Made by a program: the position numbers and the translations under genes. DNA of 27,553 nt from a virus. This document shows positions 6,910 through 14,003 of this stretch, piece after piece (positions within the stretch are counted from its first letter, which is position 1; each line of letters opens with the position of its first letter). Under the pieces are notes generated by a model, which did no database searches, was not told where the DNA came from, and saw only the letters and a program-made list of their open reading frames with translations. The stretch covers positions 1-27,553 of IMG/VR virus record IMGVR_UViG_3300027754_000351, one strand, 5' to 3'.

Positions 6910-7626
6910 TTAAAGAGGTAATTCTTCTTCACCTTCTTCAGTTTCTTCTTCAGTTTCTTCTTCAGTTTCTTCTTCAGTTTCTTCCTCTTCCTCTTCTTCA
7001 CCTTGAGCTGGTTGAGCTTGTCCTTGTGCCTGTACTTGAGCTGGTTGAGCTTGTGCCTGTCCTTGAGTTTGTCCTTGAGTTTGTCCTTGAGCTGGTTGAG
7101 CTTGTGCTTGACCTTGTGCTGGTTCTTCAAATTCACCTTGAGTTTGTCCTTGAGCTGGTTGAGCTTGTCCTTGAGCTGGTTGAGCTTGTCCTTGACCTTC
7201 TGGCTGAGCCTGTGGTTGAGCTTGTGCTTGACCTTCTGGTTGAGCTTGTGGTTGAGCTTGTGGTTGAGCTTGTGGTTGAGTTTGAGCCTCACCTTCAGTT
7301 TGTACTTGTGGTTGTGCTTGACCTTGAGTTTGTCCTTGTGTTTGACCACCCATTAATGCGCCACCTGGAATTTTTTCAACATCTAAGTTGTTCATATTGA
7401 TATACTTAACGATTTCTTCAGCGATGTCAACATCACCAAAAAATTGACGAAGGTTTTTACCAGTAGTATCTTTTACTTTCTTCACATAAGCATTAATTAA
7501 TGACTGAGGAATATCAATCATAGTCTTAACTTTATAAATATCGTTTACTTGAAAAACAGACTCTTTAATAATTTCTTCTCTGTTCTTTTTAATACGATAG
7601 GTTTCAAATGTTCTAATATGCTTCAT
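6910..7626 (-). CDS. Gln/Pro/Ala repeat protein with Glu-rich tail and capsid-targeting-like leader
   Basis: The 238-residue protein has three parts. Residues 1-92 look globular: a leader MKHIRTFETYR, then EEIIKESVF and IPQSLINAYVKKV. Residues 93-208 are low-complexity repeats of Gly-Gln-Ala-Gln-Pro-Ala type. The last 25 or so residues are almost all Glu with Thr spacers (EETEEETEEE), ending LPL. The leader and the I-x-E site (IIKE before Ser23) fit a T4-style internal or scaffold protein that would be cut by the prohead protease. The acidic tail could mimic DNA or bind a basic partner. Its strong promoter is almost identical to that of the gene at 2260. No enzymatic motif is seen; scaffold, internal head protein or decoration protein are all possible. 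Confidence 0.65.
   Translation of the reverse strand: MKHIRTFETYRIKKNREEIIKESVFQVNDIYKVKTMIDIPQSLINAYVKKVKDTTGKNLRQFFGDVDIAEEIVKYINMNNLDVEKIPGGALMGGQTQGQTQGQAQPQVQTEGEAQTQPQAQPQAQPQAQPEGQAQAQPQAQPEGQGQAQPAQGQAQPAQGQTQGEFEEPAQGQAQAQPAQGQTQGQTQGQAQAQPAQVQAQGQAQPAQGEEEEEEETEEETEEETEEETEEGEEELPL
6934..6985. repeat. 12-base tandem repeats coding the Glu/Thr tail
   Basis: The unit AGTTTCTTCTTC (plus strand) recurs about four times in tandem. On the minus strand it encodes Glu-Glu-Glu-Thr units. Such repeats expand and contract easily by slippage. Confidence 0.8.
7002..7349. repeat. Degenerate short tandem repeats coding Gln/Ala/Pro units
   Basis: A family of 6-base and 21-base units (for example TTGAGCTGGTTGAGCTTGTCC halves repeated near 7152-7193) encodes Gly-Gln-Ala-Gln-Pro-Ala-Gln on the minus strand. 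Open frames on the plus strand through this block are by-products of the repeat. Confidence 0.8.
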
Positions 7627-7650
7627 TTTATTTGAATATTTTTTATAGAT

Positions 7651-7685
7651 TATATATTAAGTCTAAAAACTCATTTTTTATCATT
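7651..7685 (-). promoter_or_regulatory. Candidate strong late promoter of the Gln-rich repeat gene
   Basis: CTTAATATATA (7651-7661, minus strand) lies 24 bases before the ATG and is preceded by TAAAAAATGAGTTTTTAG. The match to 3572-3606 is 31 of 35 bases. Its upstream end touches the stop codon of the gene at 7685-8197. Confidence 0.6.
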
Positions 7686-8197
7686 TAATGAATAAGTAAT
7701 AATGATAATACTAAACCTATTATAGCCACTCCACCGATACCACCACCAATAATCATTTTTACTTTCTGTTTGTGTATTTTATCTAAGTGTAATTCTATTT
7801 CTTTATCTTTATTTTCTAGTTCTTTAATATATGTGACCTCTTTATTTTTATAATCAATAATTTGACTTTGTAGGTTTGATATTTCTTTATCCTTAACCAC
7901 TAATAAAGACTTTTGATTATTCAATTGAATCTCTTGACTAGCAATTACTACATCTTTCTCATTAATAACCTTAATACAAGCTGAATCAACTGATCCTATT
8001 TGAACATTAAGTTTTTCAAAAAGAGGTAATAAATCTGTTTTATTATCAAGTGCTTGTGCTTGTTCAATTGTCATCACAATAACTTTTTGACCCAATGAGT
8101 CAGTCTCAAATCTCGGATATTCTATTACTTGAGCCGAAACACTCATTGTTAAAAATAAAAAAGATACACAAATAATATATTTAATTAAATTTTTCAT
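7685..8197 (-). CDS. Secreted coiled-coil protein with C-terminal membrane anchor, spanin-like partner
   Basis: Residues 1-22 form a Sec signal peptide (MKNLIKYIICVSFLFLTMSVSA) with cleavage expected before Gln23; an SAQ junction is typical of Bacteroidota. There is no lipobox cysteine, so this is not a classical outer-membrane lipoprotein spanin. Residues 75-145 are a long coiled coil, and residues 149-168 form a hydrophobic anchor (IIGGGIGGVAIIGLVLSLLL). The gene overlaps the upstream membrane gene by four bases (ATGA), so the two are translationally coupled. The arrangement, an N-anchored coiled coil followed by an exported coiled coil, suggests a two-component envelope-disrupting spanin in lysis. 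An export or surface-exclusion role is also possible. Confidence 0.6.
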   Translation of the reverse strand: MKNLIKYIICVSFLFLTMSVSAQVIEYPRFETDSLGQKVIVMTIEQAQALDNKTDLLPLFEKLNVQIGSVDSACIKVINEKDVVIASQEIQLNNQKSLLVVKDKEISNLQSQIIDYKNKEVTYIKELENKDKEIELHLDKIHKQKVKMIIGGGIGGVAIIGLVLSLLLIH

Positions 8198-8610
8198 TTT
8201 ATTGTTTTAATTTTTAGAGAATTAATTAAATCCTGACCAGTTCTATTAGGAGGATTATTTTTTAATTCTTGAATCTTCTTTCTTGTTTCCTCTAATTCCT
8301 TTAATAACTTATTAAGTTGTTCTTTAGAAGCATTAGCTTTAGTTTTAAATTTCTGTATTTCTAATTCTTGATCAGAAATTTTAATTTTTAATAGAGAATC
8401 TTGTTTTCTCAAATCATTAAAACTAATATTAAGAGAGTTTAAGTGTAATTGAATCGAATCTCTCTTTTCATGAAGTTCTTTGTTCTCTTGTTTTAATTTT
8501 TTTAAGTCATCTTTATAGTTATCACTTCCTCTGAAATACCACATATAGAAAAATATAAGTGAAAATCCAAGTAATACCAAAATCAGTATAGATTTAATAT
8601 CTAGTTTCAT
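8194..8610 (-). CDS. N-anchored coiled-coil membrane protein, i-spanin-like (Rz-like)
   Basis: A short Lys-rich N-terminus leads into one membrane segment (ILILVLLGFSLIFFYMWYF, about residues 9-27). The remainder, some 110 residues of Lys, Glu, Leu and Gln, has heptad spacing and should be a periplasmic coiled coil ending in a Pro-Asn break (NNPPNRTG). This is the topology of inner-membrane spanins of the Rz type, and the length (138 residues) is right. It is first in a two-gene unit whose second gene starts inside its stop codon. A TTTTATATATA element lies 22 bases upstream, so late expression fits a lysis role. No endolysin or holin is visible nearby, which weakens the inference. Confidence 0.55.
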   Translation of the reverse strand: MKLDIKSILILVLLGFSLIFFYMWYFRGSDNYKDDLKKLKQENKELHEKRDSIQLHLNSLNISFNDLRKQDSLLKIKISDQELEIQKFKTKANASKEQLNKLLKELEETRKKIQELKNNPPNRTGQDLINSLKIKTIK

Positions 8611-8632
8611 AAAAACTTTTTAATTTTAATGA

Positions 8633-8643
8633 TATATATAAAA
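8633..8643 (-). promoter_or_regulatory. Candidate late promoter of the spanin-like pair
   Basis: TTTTATATATA on the minus strand lies 22 bases before the ATG at 8610. It differs by one base from the common motif. Confidence 0.4.
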
Positions 8644-8688
8644 TAATAAATGTTTCGTGATAAATTATTATTTTTTTAATATTTTCAC

Positions 8689-8696
8689 TATATTTG
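8689..8696 (+). promoter_or_regulatory. Bacteroidota-type -7 element upstream of HAD/clpS
   Basis: TATATTTG fits the TAnnTTTG -7 element of Bacteroidota promoters and lies 26 bases before the HAD start codon. A good TTTG is not found at the expected -33 position, so this is a partial match. It suggests early transcription by host polymerase. Confidence 0.4.
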
Positions 8697-8722
8697 CATT
8701 CGATAAAATTTATAAATAGTAA

Positions 8723-9250
8723 ATGAAGTATAAAAGATTAATATCATTCGATTTTGATGACACCTTATGTCACACACCAAAACCCGAAGAAGGTGAAAAA
8801 ATTTGGAAAGAAAAAACCGGAACAGATTGGCCATACAATGGTTGGTGGGGTAGACCAGAAAGTATTGATCCAGAAATATTTTATGTACCTCTAAACCAAT
8901 GGGTATATGCTAAGTATTTAGAAGCTGTAGCTAATCCAGATAACTATGTTATTCTAGCAACAGGTCGTCTTAAAAAGAAGGAAGGAATGCTTGCTAATGT
9001 TATGAGTATTCTAAATCAACACAATTTATCATTTGATGAAATCCACTTAAACTGGGGAGGTGACACATATAACTTTAAAACTAAACTATTCGAAGAAAAA
9101 ATAGAAGAACTTGGTGTTAAAGAGTTTGTTATGTATGATGATAGACACGAACACTTAGTTAAATTTGAAGAATGGGCATCTGAACATCATGTTGATATAA
9201 CAATAGTAGACGTTATTAAAAAAGAAGAGACTAAATATAAAAATATATAA
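8723..9250 (+). CDS. HAD-superfamily phosphatase (RNA-repair HAD-like)
   Basis: The HAD motifs are all present: motif I SFDFDDTL (Asp10 nucleophile, Asp12 acid/base), motif II LATGR (Thr80), a lysine in NFKTK (119-121), and motif IV VMYDDR (Asp139, Asp140). The stretch after motif I, CHTPKPEEGEKIW and GWWGRPESI, resembles the HAD domain of the 'Swiss Army Knife' RNA-repair proteins, suggesting a nucleic-acid or nucleotide phosphate substrate. The 175 residues hold the core with only a small cap. The clpS gene starts four bases after its end, so the two form an operon. A Bacteroidota-type -7 element precedes it and no late motif does. Function beyond phosphatase is inferred. Confidence 0.8.
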   Translation: MKYKRLISFDFDDTLCHTPKPEEGEKIWKEKTGTDWPYNGWWGRPESIDPEIFYVPLNQWVYAKYLEAVANPDNYVILATGRLKKKEGMLANVMSILNQHNLSFDEIHLNWGGDTYNFKTKLFEEKIEELGVKEFVMYDDRHEHLVKFEEWASEHHVDITIVDVIKKEETKYKNI

Positions 9251-9253
9251 TCT

Positions 9254-9538
9254 ATGGCAACAATTACTAAAAAGAAAACAAAATCGAAAGTACAAGAAAT
9301 TTTAGCAAAACCTTATAAGCTAATTCTTCACAATGATGATCACAATACATTTGATTGGGTTATTACTTGTTTAATGAAAGTTTGTAACCACGAGTTAGAA
9401 CAAGCTAATCAATGTGCTCATATAATCCACTATAAAGGAAAATGTGATGTTAAATACGGAGATTTAGAAACAATCTCAACAATGAAAGATAAACTAAGAG
9501 GTGCTGGTCTTTCAGCAACTATGGAGTCTAATGATTAA
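9254..9538 (+). CDS. clpS: ClpS, adaptor for the ClpAP protease
   Basis: ClpS delivers N-end-rule substrates to the host Clp protease and alters its choice of targets. The 94 residues cover the full ClpS core: YKLILHNDDHNTFDWVI, then CNHELEQANQCAHIIHYKGKCDV, and GLSATME at the end. The residues that grip the substrate amino group are kept: Asn27, Asp28, Asp29 and His59, matching E. coli Asn34, Asp35, Asp36 and His66. The wording is close to that of Bacteroidota ClpS (NDD-x-NTFD, QCA-x-IIHYKGKC), so it was probably acquired from a host. It is co-transcribed with the HAD phosphatase. Its stop overlaps that of the convergent terminase gene (shared TTAA). Confidence 0.92.
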   Translation: MATITKKKTKSKVQEILAKPYKLILHNDDHNTFDWVITCLMKVCNHELEQANQCAHIIHYKGKCDVKYGDLETISTMKDKLRGAGLSATMESND

Positions 9539-11664
9539 CTATTAAACCAGTTTTTTCCCTGACTACCTTTATATCTATTCATTTGTTGCTTTCTTATTTT
9601 CAGGACTTGTCCATAATCAACTCCGTCAACATAGTCCATATTTTTAAGACTTTCTTGAACATAGTTTGTGAATTCTTTATCAACAAATTTGCTAGACCAA
9701 TCCTCTACCATTTCAGAAAATTCATGTCTACTAAATATAGTAGTAGCATTAACTATAGTCATAACACTATCATCATTCCCAACATCAGCCGCATATCTAG
9801 TATTACCGGCCGTTGTTGTATGTTTGACAAAAGTTGTTATCTCTCTTATATTATCCTCATTATTTATAACAAATGATTTACTTTGCATTAAGTCTTGATA
9901 ATCTTTAACCATAAGATTTTTATTCTCACCTACCTTTAAACCCATTTTTTCCTCAGTTGCGTCAGCTCTATGTTTATATCTAACAAAAACCGAAGAACCA
10001 TAGTTATTATTTCCATCAAAAACATGTGGTAACTCAGCAAATAAAGTATTACCATAGTTATTTAACTCAACTACTACTTTAATGTTTTCTGGGTTTAAGT
10101 ATTCAAAGACAATCATATAAAGTAACTCAGCTAATTGTTTAACTGAAATAAAATTATTTCTGAAAATACCAATTTGTTCTAATCTAAAGAAATCAACAAT
10201 AGATTTATAAGACGCTTTTTGAGATTCTATGAGATCTTTCGGTTTCTCAGAAACTCTAAAAATATTTATTATAGAGTAATCTTGACCTAAACCTTCAGAT
10301 ATATCAACTGAAATGACTATTTTATAATCTTTTCTTTTAAGTGGTATGAATATATTATCATCATCAACCCACTTTAAGTCGTTATAACTAAATTTAAGTT
10401 TTCTATCAAACTCGTGTATTTCTTCAAATATATAATTCTTTTTATTTCTTAATAAATCATCAATAATAGCCTCATTAAGTAATGATTTAGAAGCATTAAT
10501 AAATCTTAGTCCATATTCTTGATTGAAGGCATCTTCACCACCGATATCCTTTATAGCCTCTTCCTTCCAAGTTGTCATTTCAGATATAGCTAAAATAGGA
10601 ACTTCAAATCCATTCTTATCAATAAAAGTTGTTTTTTTAACTTCTTCATCTGTACATTTATCATTATTATAAACATAGATAACATCTTTCATATTATCAG
10701 TGATATACTTCATCTCAAGTTTTGTATGTTGAGACCATCTATCTTGTACTACTTGAAATATTTCTTCTTTAGTAACACCATACTCATACATTTTATGAGC
10801 GTTTAATCTGATATAAGTTATAAATCGACCCGGAACTTGATACCAATAAACTCTCATCGCTTTATAGTTATTCTTTAGTGGATCACCATCTGGTCTTTCA
10901 GCATCTGTCAACAATCTATGGAATAAATTCATACCATTAGGAGTTGAAGTAATAATAATCTTTGAGTTTTGAACGGCTGATACGGTTGGAAAAGCAGCGG
11001 TATAATATGGTTCAATGATATTTGACGGAATGTGCGCAAACTCATCTAAGTAAAGTACGTCAATGGTAAAACCGATAGCTGGTGTCTTTGTTCTAGCAGA
11101 TGTTTTAATTCTACATCCATTTTCAAATGTTAATGACTTCTGATTCCAAGTTTTAATACCGGGTTTTAAGAAGAAAGGTAATAATGAGTAGATAGATTTA
11201 ATCTTATCGACAATTTCAACAGCTGTATCACCTTTGTTAGCAACAATCATTATATTCTTATCATTATTAAATAGAATAGTATGTAACATAAAAATAGAAG
11301 ATGAGATAGTCTTACCTACCTGACGAGATGCCATTAAAATACTAAATCTATTATTAACAAAGTTGTCAAGCATTTCTTTCTGATAATCTCTTAATAGAAT
11401 ATTATCAATAGATCCATCTTCTGTTTTAACTTTACAATATTTTTCGGTAAAGTAGTGAACATCTAAAGCACATCTAACATACTCTTGTTGTTCATCAGTG
11501 GTCATCTTAAATGAGGCACCTGCTCTTCTAATACCAACCTCACTTTTCAACCAAGGGTTTTGGTATCTTTTAACGACTATACCATCGTTTATTTTATCTG
11601 TTGCTTCATCTACTAATTTAGTAGTGAAAATCATCTGTCTTTCTTGTTGTTTAGCTACTGCCAT
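9535..11664 (-). CDS. 17: Terminase large subunit, T4 gp17-like
   Basis: This is the DNA-packaging motor and headful nuclease. The ATPase domain has Walker A SRQVGKT (113-119), Walker B VLYLDE (203-208) and coupling motif TSTPNG (239-244). The RNase-H-like nuclease domain has VDISEGLGQDY with Asp454, VVELNNYG with Glu533, and a closing DVGNDDSVM with Asp631/632. At 709 residues it is about 100 longer than T4 gp17; the extra length lies mainly between the two domains (about residues 300-365). The start ATG at 11664 gives MAVAKQQERQ; a second ATG ten codons on is possible. A near-palindromic AT motif in the divergent spacer (11685-11697) could serve both this gene and the plus-strand gene. Confidence 0.95.
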   Translation of the reverse strand: MAVAKQQERQMIFTTKLVDEATDKINDGIVVKRYQNPWLKSEVGIRRAGASFKMTTDEQQEYVRCALDVHYFTEKYCKVKTEDGSIDNILLRDYQKEMLDNFVNNRFSILMASRQVGKTISSSIFMLHTILFNNDKNIMIVANKGDTAVEIVDKIKSIYSLLPFFLKPGIKTWNQKSLTFENGCRIKTSARTKTPAIGFTIDVLYLDEFAHIPSNIIEPYYTAAFPTVSAVQNSKIIITSTPNGMNLFHRLLTDAERPDGDPLKNNYKAMRVYWYQVPGRFITYIRLNAHKMYEYGVTKEEIFQVVQDRWSQHTKLEMKYITDNMKDVIYVYNNDKCTDEEVKKTTFIDKNGFEVPILAISEMTTWKEEAIKDIGGEDAFNQEYGLRFINASKSLLNEAIIDDLLRNKKNYIFEEIHEFDRKLKFSYNDLKWVDDDNIFIPLKRKDYKIVISVDISEGLGQDYSIINIFRVSEKPKDLIESQKASYKSIVDFFRLEQIGIFRNNFISVKQLAELLYMIVFEYLNPENIKVVVELNNYGNTLFAELPHVFDGNNNYGSSVFVRYKHRADATEEKMGLKVGENKNLMVKDYQDLMQSKSFVINNEDNIREITTFVKHTTTAGNTRYAADVGNDDSVMTIVNATTIFSRHEFSEMVEDWSSKFVDKEFTNYVQESLKNMDYVDGVDYGQVLKIRKQQMNRYKGSQGKNWFNS

Positions 11665-11684
11665 AATTTTAGGAACAATATCTT

Positions 11685-11697
11685 TTTAATATATATT
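11685..11697. promoter_or_regulatory. Candidate bidirectional late promoter between the terminase genes
   Basis: On the plus strand TTTAATATATA (11685-11695) is 19 bases before the ATG at 11715. On the minus strand AATATATA (11690-11697) is 25 bases before the gp17 ATG. The overlap of two motifs in a 50-base spacer suggests paired late expression of both terminase subunits. Confidence 0.5.
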
Positions 11698-11714
11698 GTA
11701 AAAAACCACCTTCT

Positions 11715-12350
11715 ATGTCAAAAGCAGAAAATGAAAGAAATAGAATAAAGGATGAATTTGATGAAATTCAGTCCGAAAGCGGGGAATTTGATATAAGTAA
11801 ACACTTAGCAAGACCTGAAGATTTACCAGATTTAGGAGCAATTGAGATGTATGATTACGACTCAGATATGACGGTTGCTTCTCAACAATCAATGGAGGTA
11901 TTAGAATCTCTTGTAGATTTATATCTAAGTGACGTACCACAATTAAAAGAACACCCATATATAAAAAATAAGTTGAGAGATGATGCTTTAGTTTATGCTG
12001 AAACAATCTTCTTATCAAAAATGACTAGAAAGAACTTCTTATCACAATTAAGACAAGTAGATAATGGTGACAATTCAGCAAGAATGCACGAGGTTGTCAA
12101 CCAAACAATTGGCCAAATTAGAGAAAACTCTAAATTCTCATCTACTCAAAGAACTGAATTGGAGAAATTTTATAAAGGACTAAGAAAAGATTTAGGTTTG
12201 AACGAAATCGAAAGTCCAGATGTTCAAAAAGCAATTGATGATTTTTCTGGAGAAATGCCTGAATCAGATACCGGCGCTGTAATGGACAATAGAAAACTGA
12301 ATGATTTGATTAAAAATGCAATGATAGGGAAAGATAAAGACTCTAAGTAA
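11715..12350 (+). CDS. Candidate terminase small subunit (gp16-like)
   Basis: The protein is acidic, mostly helical and cysteine-free. The opening ISKHLARPEDLPDLGAIEMYDYDSD resembles the short N-terminal lead of T4 gp16. It is followed by a helical core: DDALVYAETIFLSK, then MTRKNFLSQL and ARMHEVVNQTIGQIRENSKF. That order, a predicted helical pair with an Arg-containing 'R-x-x-E-V' helix, is like T4-type small terminases, which bind DNA and regulate gp17. Its position, divergent from gp17 across 50 bases with a shared promoter motif, supports the call. At 211 residues it is somewhat longer than T4 gp16 (164). The evidence is weak in sequence and better in context. Confidence 0.45.
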   Translation: MSKAENERNRIKDEFDEIQSESGEFDISKHLARPEDLPDLGAIEMYDYDSDMTVASQQSMEVLESLVDLYLSDVPQLKEHPYIKNKLRDDALVYAETIFLSKMTRKNFLSQLRQVDNGDNSARMHEVVNQTIGQIRENSKFSSTQRTELEKFYKGLRKDLGLNEIESPDVQKAIDDFSGEMPESDTGAVMDNRKLNDLIKNAMIGKDKDSK

Positions 12351-13196
12351 TTATCTATACTTAAAACTCTCAAAAGCCTTAATCAAGTTACTAAATTCAA
12401 TTTTTACTTTTGTTGTAACGAATCGATTAACTCTATTACCAGTAACAAGATTAACAAAAAGCAATCTCTCTTCTTGTTTTAATTCACTTTTAATTCTATC
12501 TTTTAAATTAGAATCAGTATTAGAAAGTAAAACGGTTAAGAGTTTATTTGAATCGATTGCTAATTTTATAGCGTTTTCTTCATCATCATAAAAATACAAT
12601 TCAGTATATTTCTGTAACTCTTCTTCAGTGAATTTATCACCTTCTGTTTTCAATCCTATAATGTGTTGTAGTAATAGTCTAGCTTTTTTATAAGATATAT
12701 CATCACTATTTCTATTATAGAATGTCTCAGAAATGAAATAATACTTTTTAATTTTTAATCCATTTTCTTTTAATTTCTCTTCTATTTTAGAAATCATTAC
12801 TTCATAGTTTCTTTTATTATTTCTAGAACATATAAAATAAATATCATCATCTGTATTTTTAAGATGTAGTATATTATCTAAATTTAATGTATATTCTAAA
12901 TTCTCCATTAACTCTTTATTCATAAATTCTTGCATAGAGAATATTAGATTAGAAAAATTAGCTTGATGATTTTTAGATTTAACTTTTATCTTGTTCATAA
13001 ATTCCGAAGAAACCCAATAATCGGTTCCACCAAACTTCATAGAACTCTCTTGACCTTTATAAATACCTTTTTTTATTAAATTAAACTCAGATTGAGATAT
13101 TTTTAATATAGGTATACTAGGCACAGCTTTATCCACAACCCAAACCATACTATTAGTATTTAATATAACATCAATGTCAAAAAAATGTGCTTTCAT
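12351..13196 (-). CDS. HAD-like protein with altered motif I
   Basis: The N-terminus MKAHFFDIDVILN resembles HAD motif I (DxDxT/V), with Asp7 and Asp9 kept but the usual GT replaced by Val-Ile. IYFICSRNNKRNYE fits motif II (Ser for Thr) and LYFYDDEENAIKLA fits motif IV. This is the order expected of a HAD phosphatase with an inserted cap between residues 20 and 115. The missing Thr makes catalysis doubtful. It starts inside the stop of the upstream zinc-ribbon gene (TAATG), so the two are coupled. Its own stop abuts the stop of the candidate small terminase with no bases between. A binding or regulatory role is as likely as phosphatase activity. Confidence 0.5.
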   Translation of the reverse strand: MKAHFFDIDVILNTNSMVWVVDKAVPSIPILKISQSEFNLIKKGIYKGQESSMKFGGTDYWVSSEFMNKIKVKSKNHQANFSNLIFSMQEFMNKELMENLEYTLNLDNILHLKNTDDDIYFICSRNNKRNYEVMISKIEEKLKENGLKIKKYYFISETFYNRNSDDISYKKARLLLQHIIGLKTEGDKFTEEELQKYTELYFYDDEENAIKLAIDSNKLLTVLLSNTDSNLKDRIKSELKQEERLLFVNLVTGNRVNRFVTTKVKIEFSNLIKAFESFKYR

Positions 13197-13471
13197 TATT
13201 TAAAATTTGTTACTTTATATCTTACCTGATGAGGCATACCATCGAATCTACTACCCTCGTATTCTTTATCCTTCCATTCAACTCCACCACTAAGTTCAGA
13301 ATCAAAGCTTTTACACTTATAACAATGTGAAGGAGCCATCATTTGAATATCATCCATTGATTCATTTTTTGATATTTTAATCTCAGAGTTAACAGGTACC
13401 ATATCTTCCTTTCTATAGACAAAGGTTGCTTTACACCAAGGATTTCGACAAATTGATTTTAATTGTTCCAT
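13196..13471 (-). CDS. Small zinc-ribbon protein (91 aa)
   Basis: Two cysteine pairs, Cys8-x4-Cys13 and Cys50-x2-Cys53, are set 36 residues apart and would bind one zinc ion as a ribbon. The rest is short, polar and partly basic, ending GMPHQVRYKVTNF. No enzyme motif is visible; DNA binding or protein-protein contact is likely but unproven. It is the first gene of a two-gene unit with the HAD-like gene, the stop and start overlapping by one base. A late-promoter motif ends five bases before its ATG, and that motif directly follows the terminator of the preceding gene. Confidence 0.6.
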   Translation of the reverse strand: MEQLKSICRNPWCKATFVYRKEDMVPVNSEIKISKNESMDDIQMMAPSHCYKCKSFDSELSGGVEWKDKEYEGSRFDGMPHQVRYKVTNFK

Positions 13472-13476
13472 GTAAT

Positions 13477-13487
13477 TATATATTAAA
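13477..13487 (-). promoter_or_regulatory. Candidate late promoter, short-spacing class, fused to a terminator
   Basis: TTTAATATATA (minus strand) ends five bases before the ATG at 13471 and grows directly out of the T-run of the terminator at 13491-13515. Confidence 0.6.
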
Positions 13488-13515
13488 AAAAAATCCCATC
13501 ATTTAGATGGGATTT
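13488..13515 (-). terminator. Terminator after the 151-aa gene
   Basis: AAATCCCATC and GATGGGATTT pair around ATTTA. On the minus strand the hairpin is followed by a long T-run that merges with the next late-promoter motif. Confidence 0.85.
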
Positions 13516-13538
13516 AATTTAATCATATAAAAATTTTA

Positions 13539-13994
13539 TTATTTTACCATATCTCTACTAATTGCAAAATTGTATAATGTTGGTAAATTAAGATACTTTA
13601 CAAATCCGTCTCTTACATCTGCTAATTTTTTTGACTTTTTGATGATGTTTATTATTAAAAATCCAAATTCTTCCTGAAATTCTAAATAACTGTCACACCA
13701 AGGTCTATTATAGTGGTTTAGTGTTCTCCACTCTGCATACCCACCTGTTAACCAAAATAGTGCTTTCTCAGGTGTTATATCTTCATAAATTATTTTATCT
13801 ATCTCGGTATTCCAAATCGGATCATTCCATTCTGTTTTTCTCATAAGAATTGATACACCTTCCGCAATGTCAGAAGTTGACTCTTTTCCTATTTCAAAAA
13901 AATAATCACCTGATTCTTTTTTAACTCTGATTACATTTTGATTCAAAATTTCCTTAGCTCTTTCTTCTTCAAGAACAATTCTTTTTCTCTTCAT
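13539..13994 (-). CDS. Hypothetical protein (151 aa)
   Basis: I do not recognise this protein. It starts with a strongly basic stretch (MKRKRIVLEEERAKEI). The middle is rich in aromatic residues (FWLTGGYAEWRTLNHYNRPWC) and the rest appears helical. There is no signal peptide or membrane segment and only one cysteine. It is the second gene of a unit with the Trp-Gly repeat gene, nine bases downstream of it, and is followed by a clear terminator. Its upstream spacer is too short for a promoter of its own. Confidence 0.55.
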   Translation of the reverse strand: MKRKRIVLEEERAKEILNQNVIRVKKESGDYFFEIGKESTSDIAEGVSILMRKTEWNDPIWNTEIDKIIYEDITPEKALFWLTGGYAEWRTLNHYNRPWCDSYLEFQEEFGFLIINIIKKSKKLADVRDGFVKYLNLPTLYNFAISRDMVK

Positions 13995-14003
13995 AATAAT
14001 TTT

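Noticed and set aside
6934-7349. CRISPR array
   Set aside because: The repeats are short, degenerate and coding, with no unique spacers of constant length.
7003-7400. Long plus-strand open frames rich in Leu/Ser or Leu/Val/Glu through the repeat block
   Set aside because: They are the complement of Gln/Ala/Pro repeats on the minus strand; composition is that of a repeat shadow, with no separate start signal.
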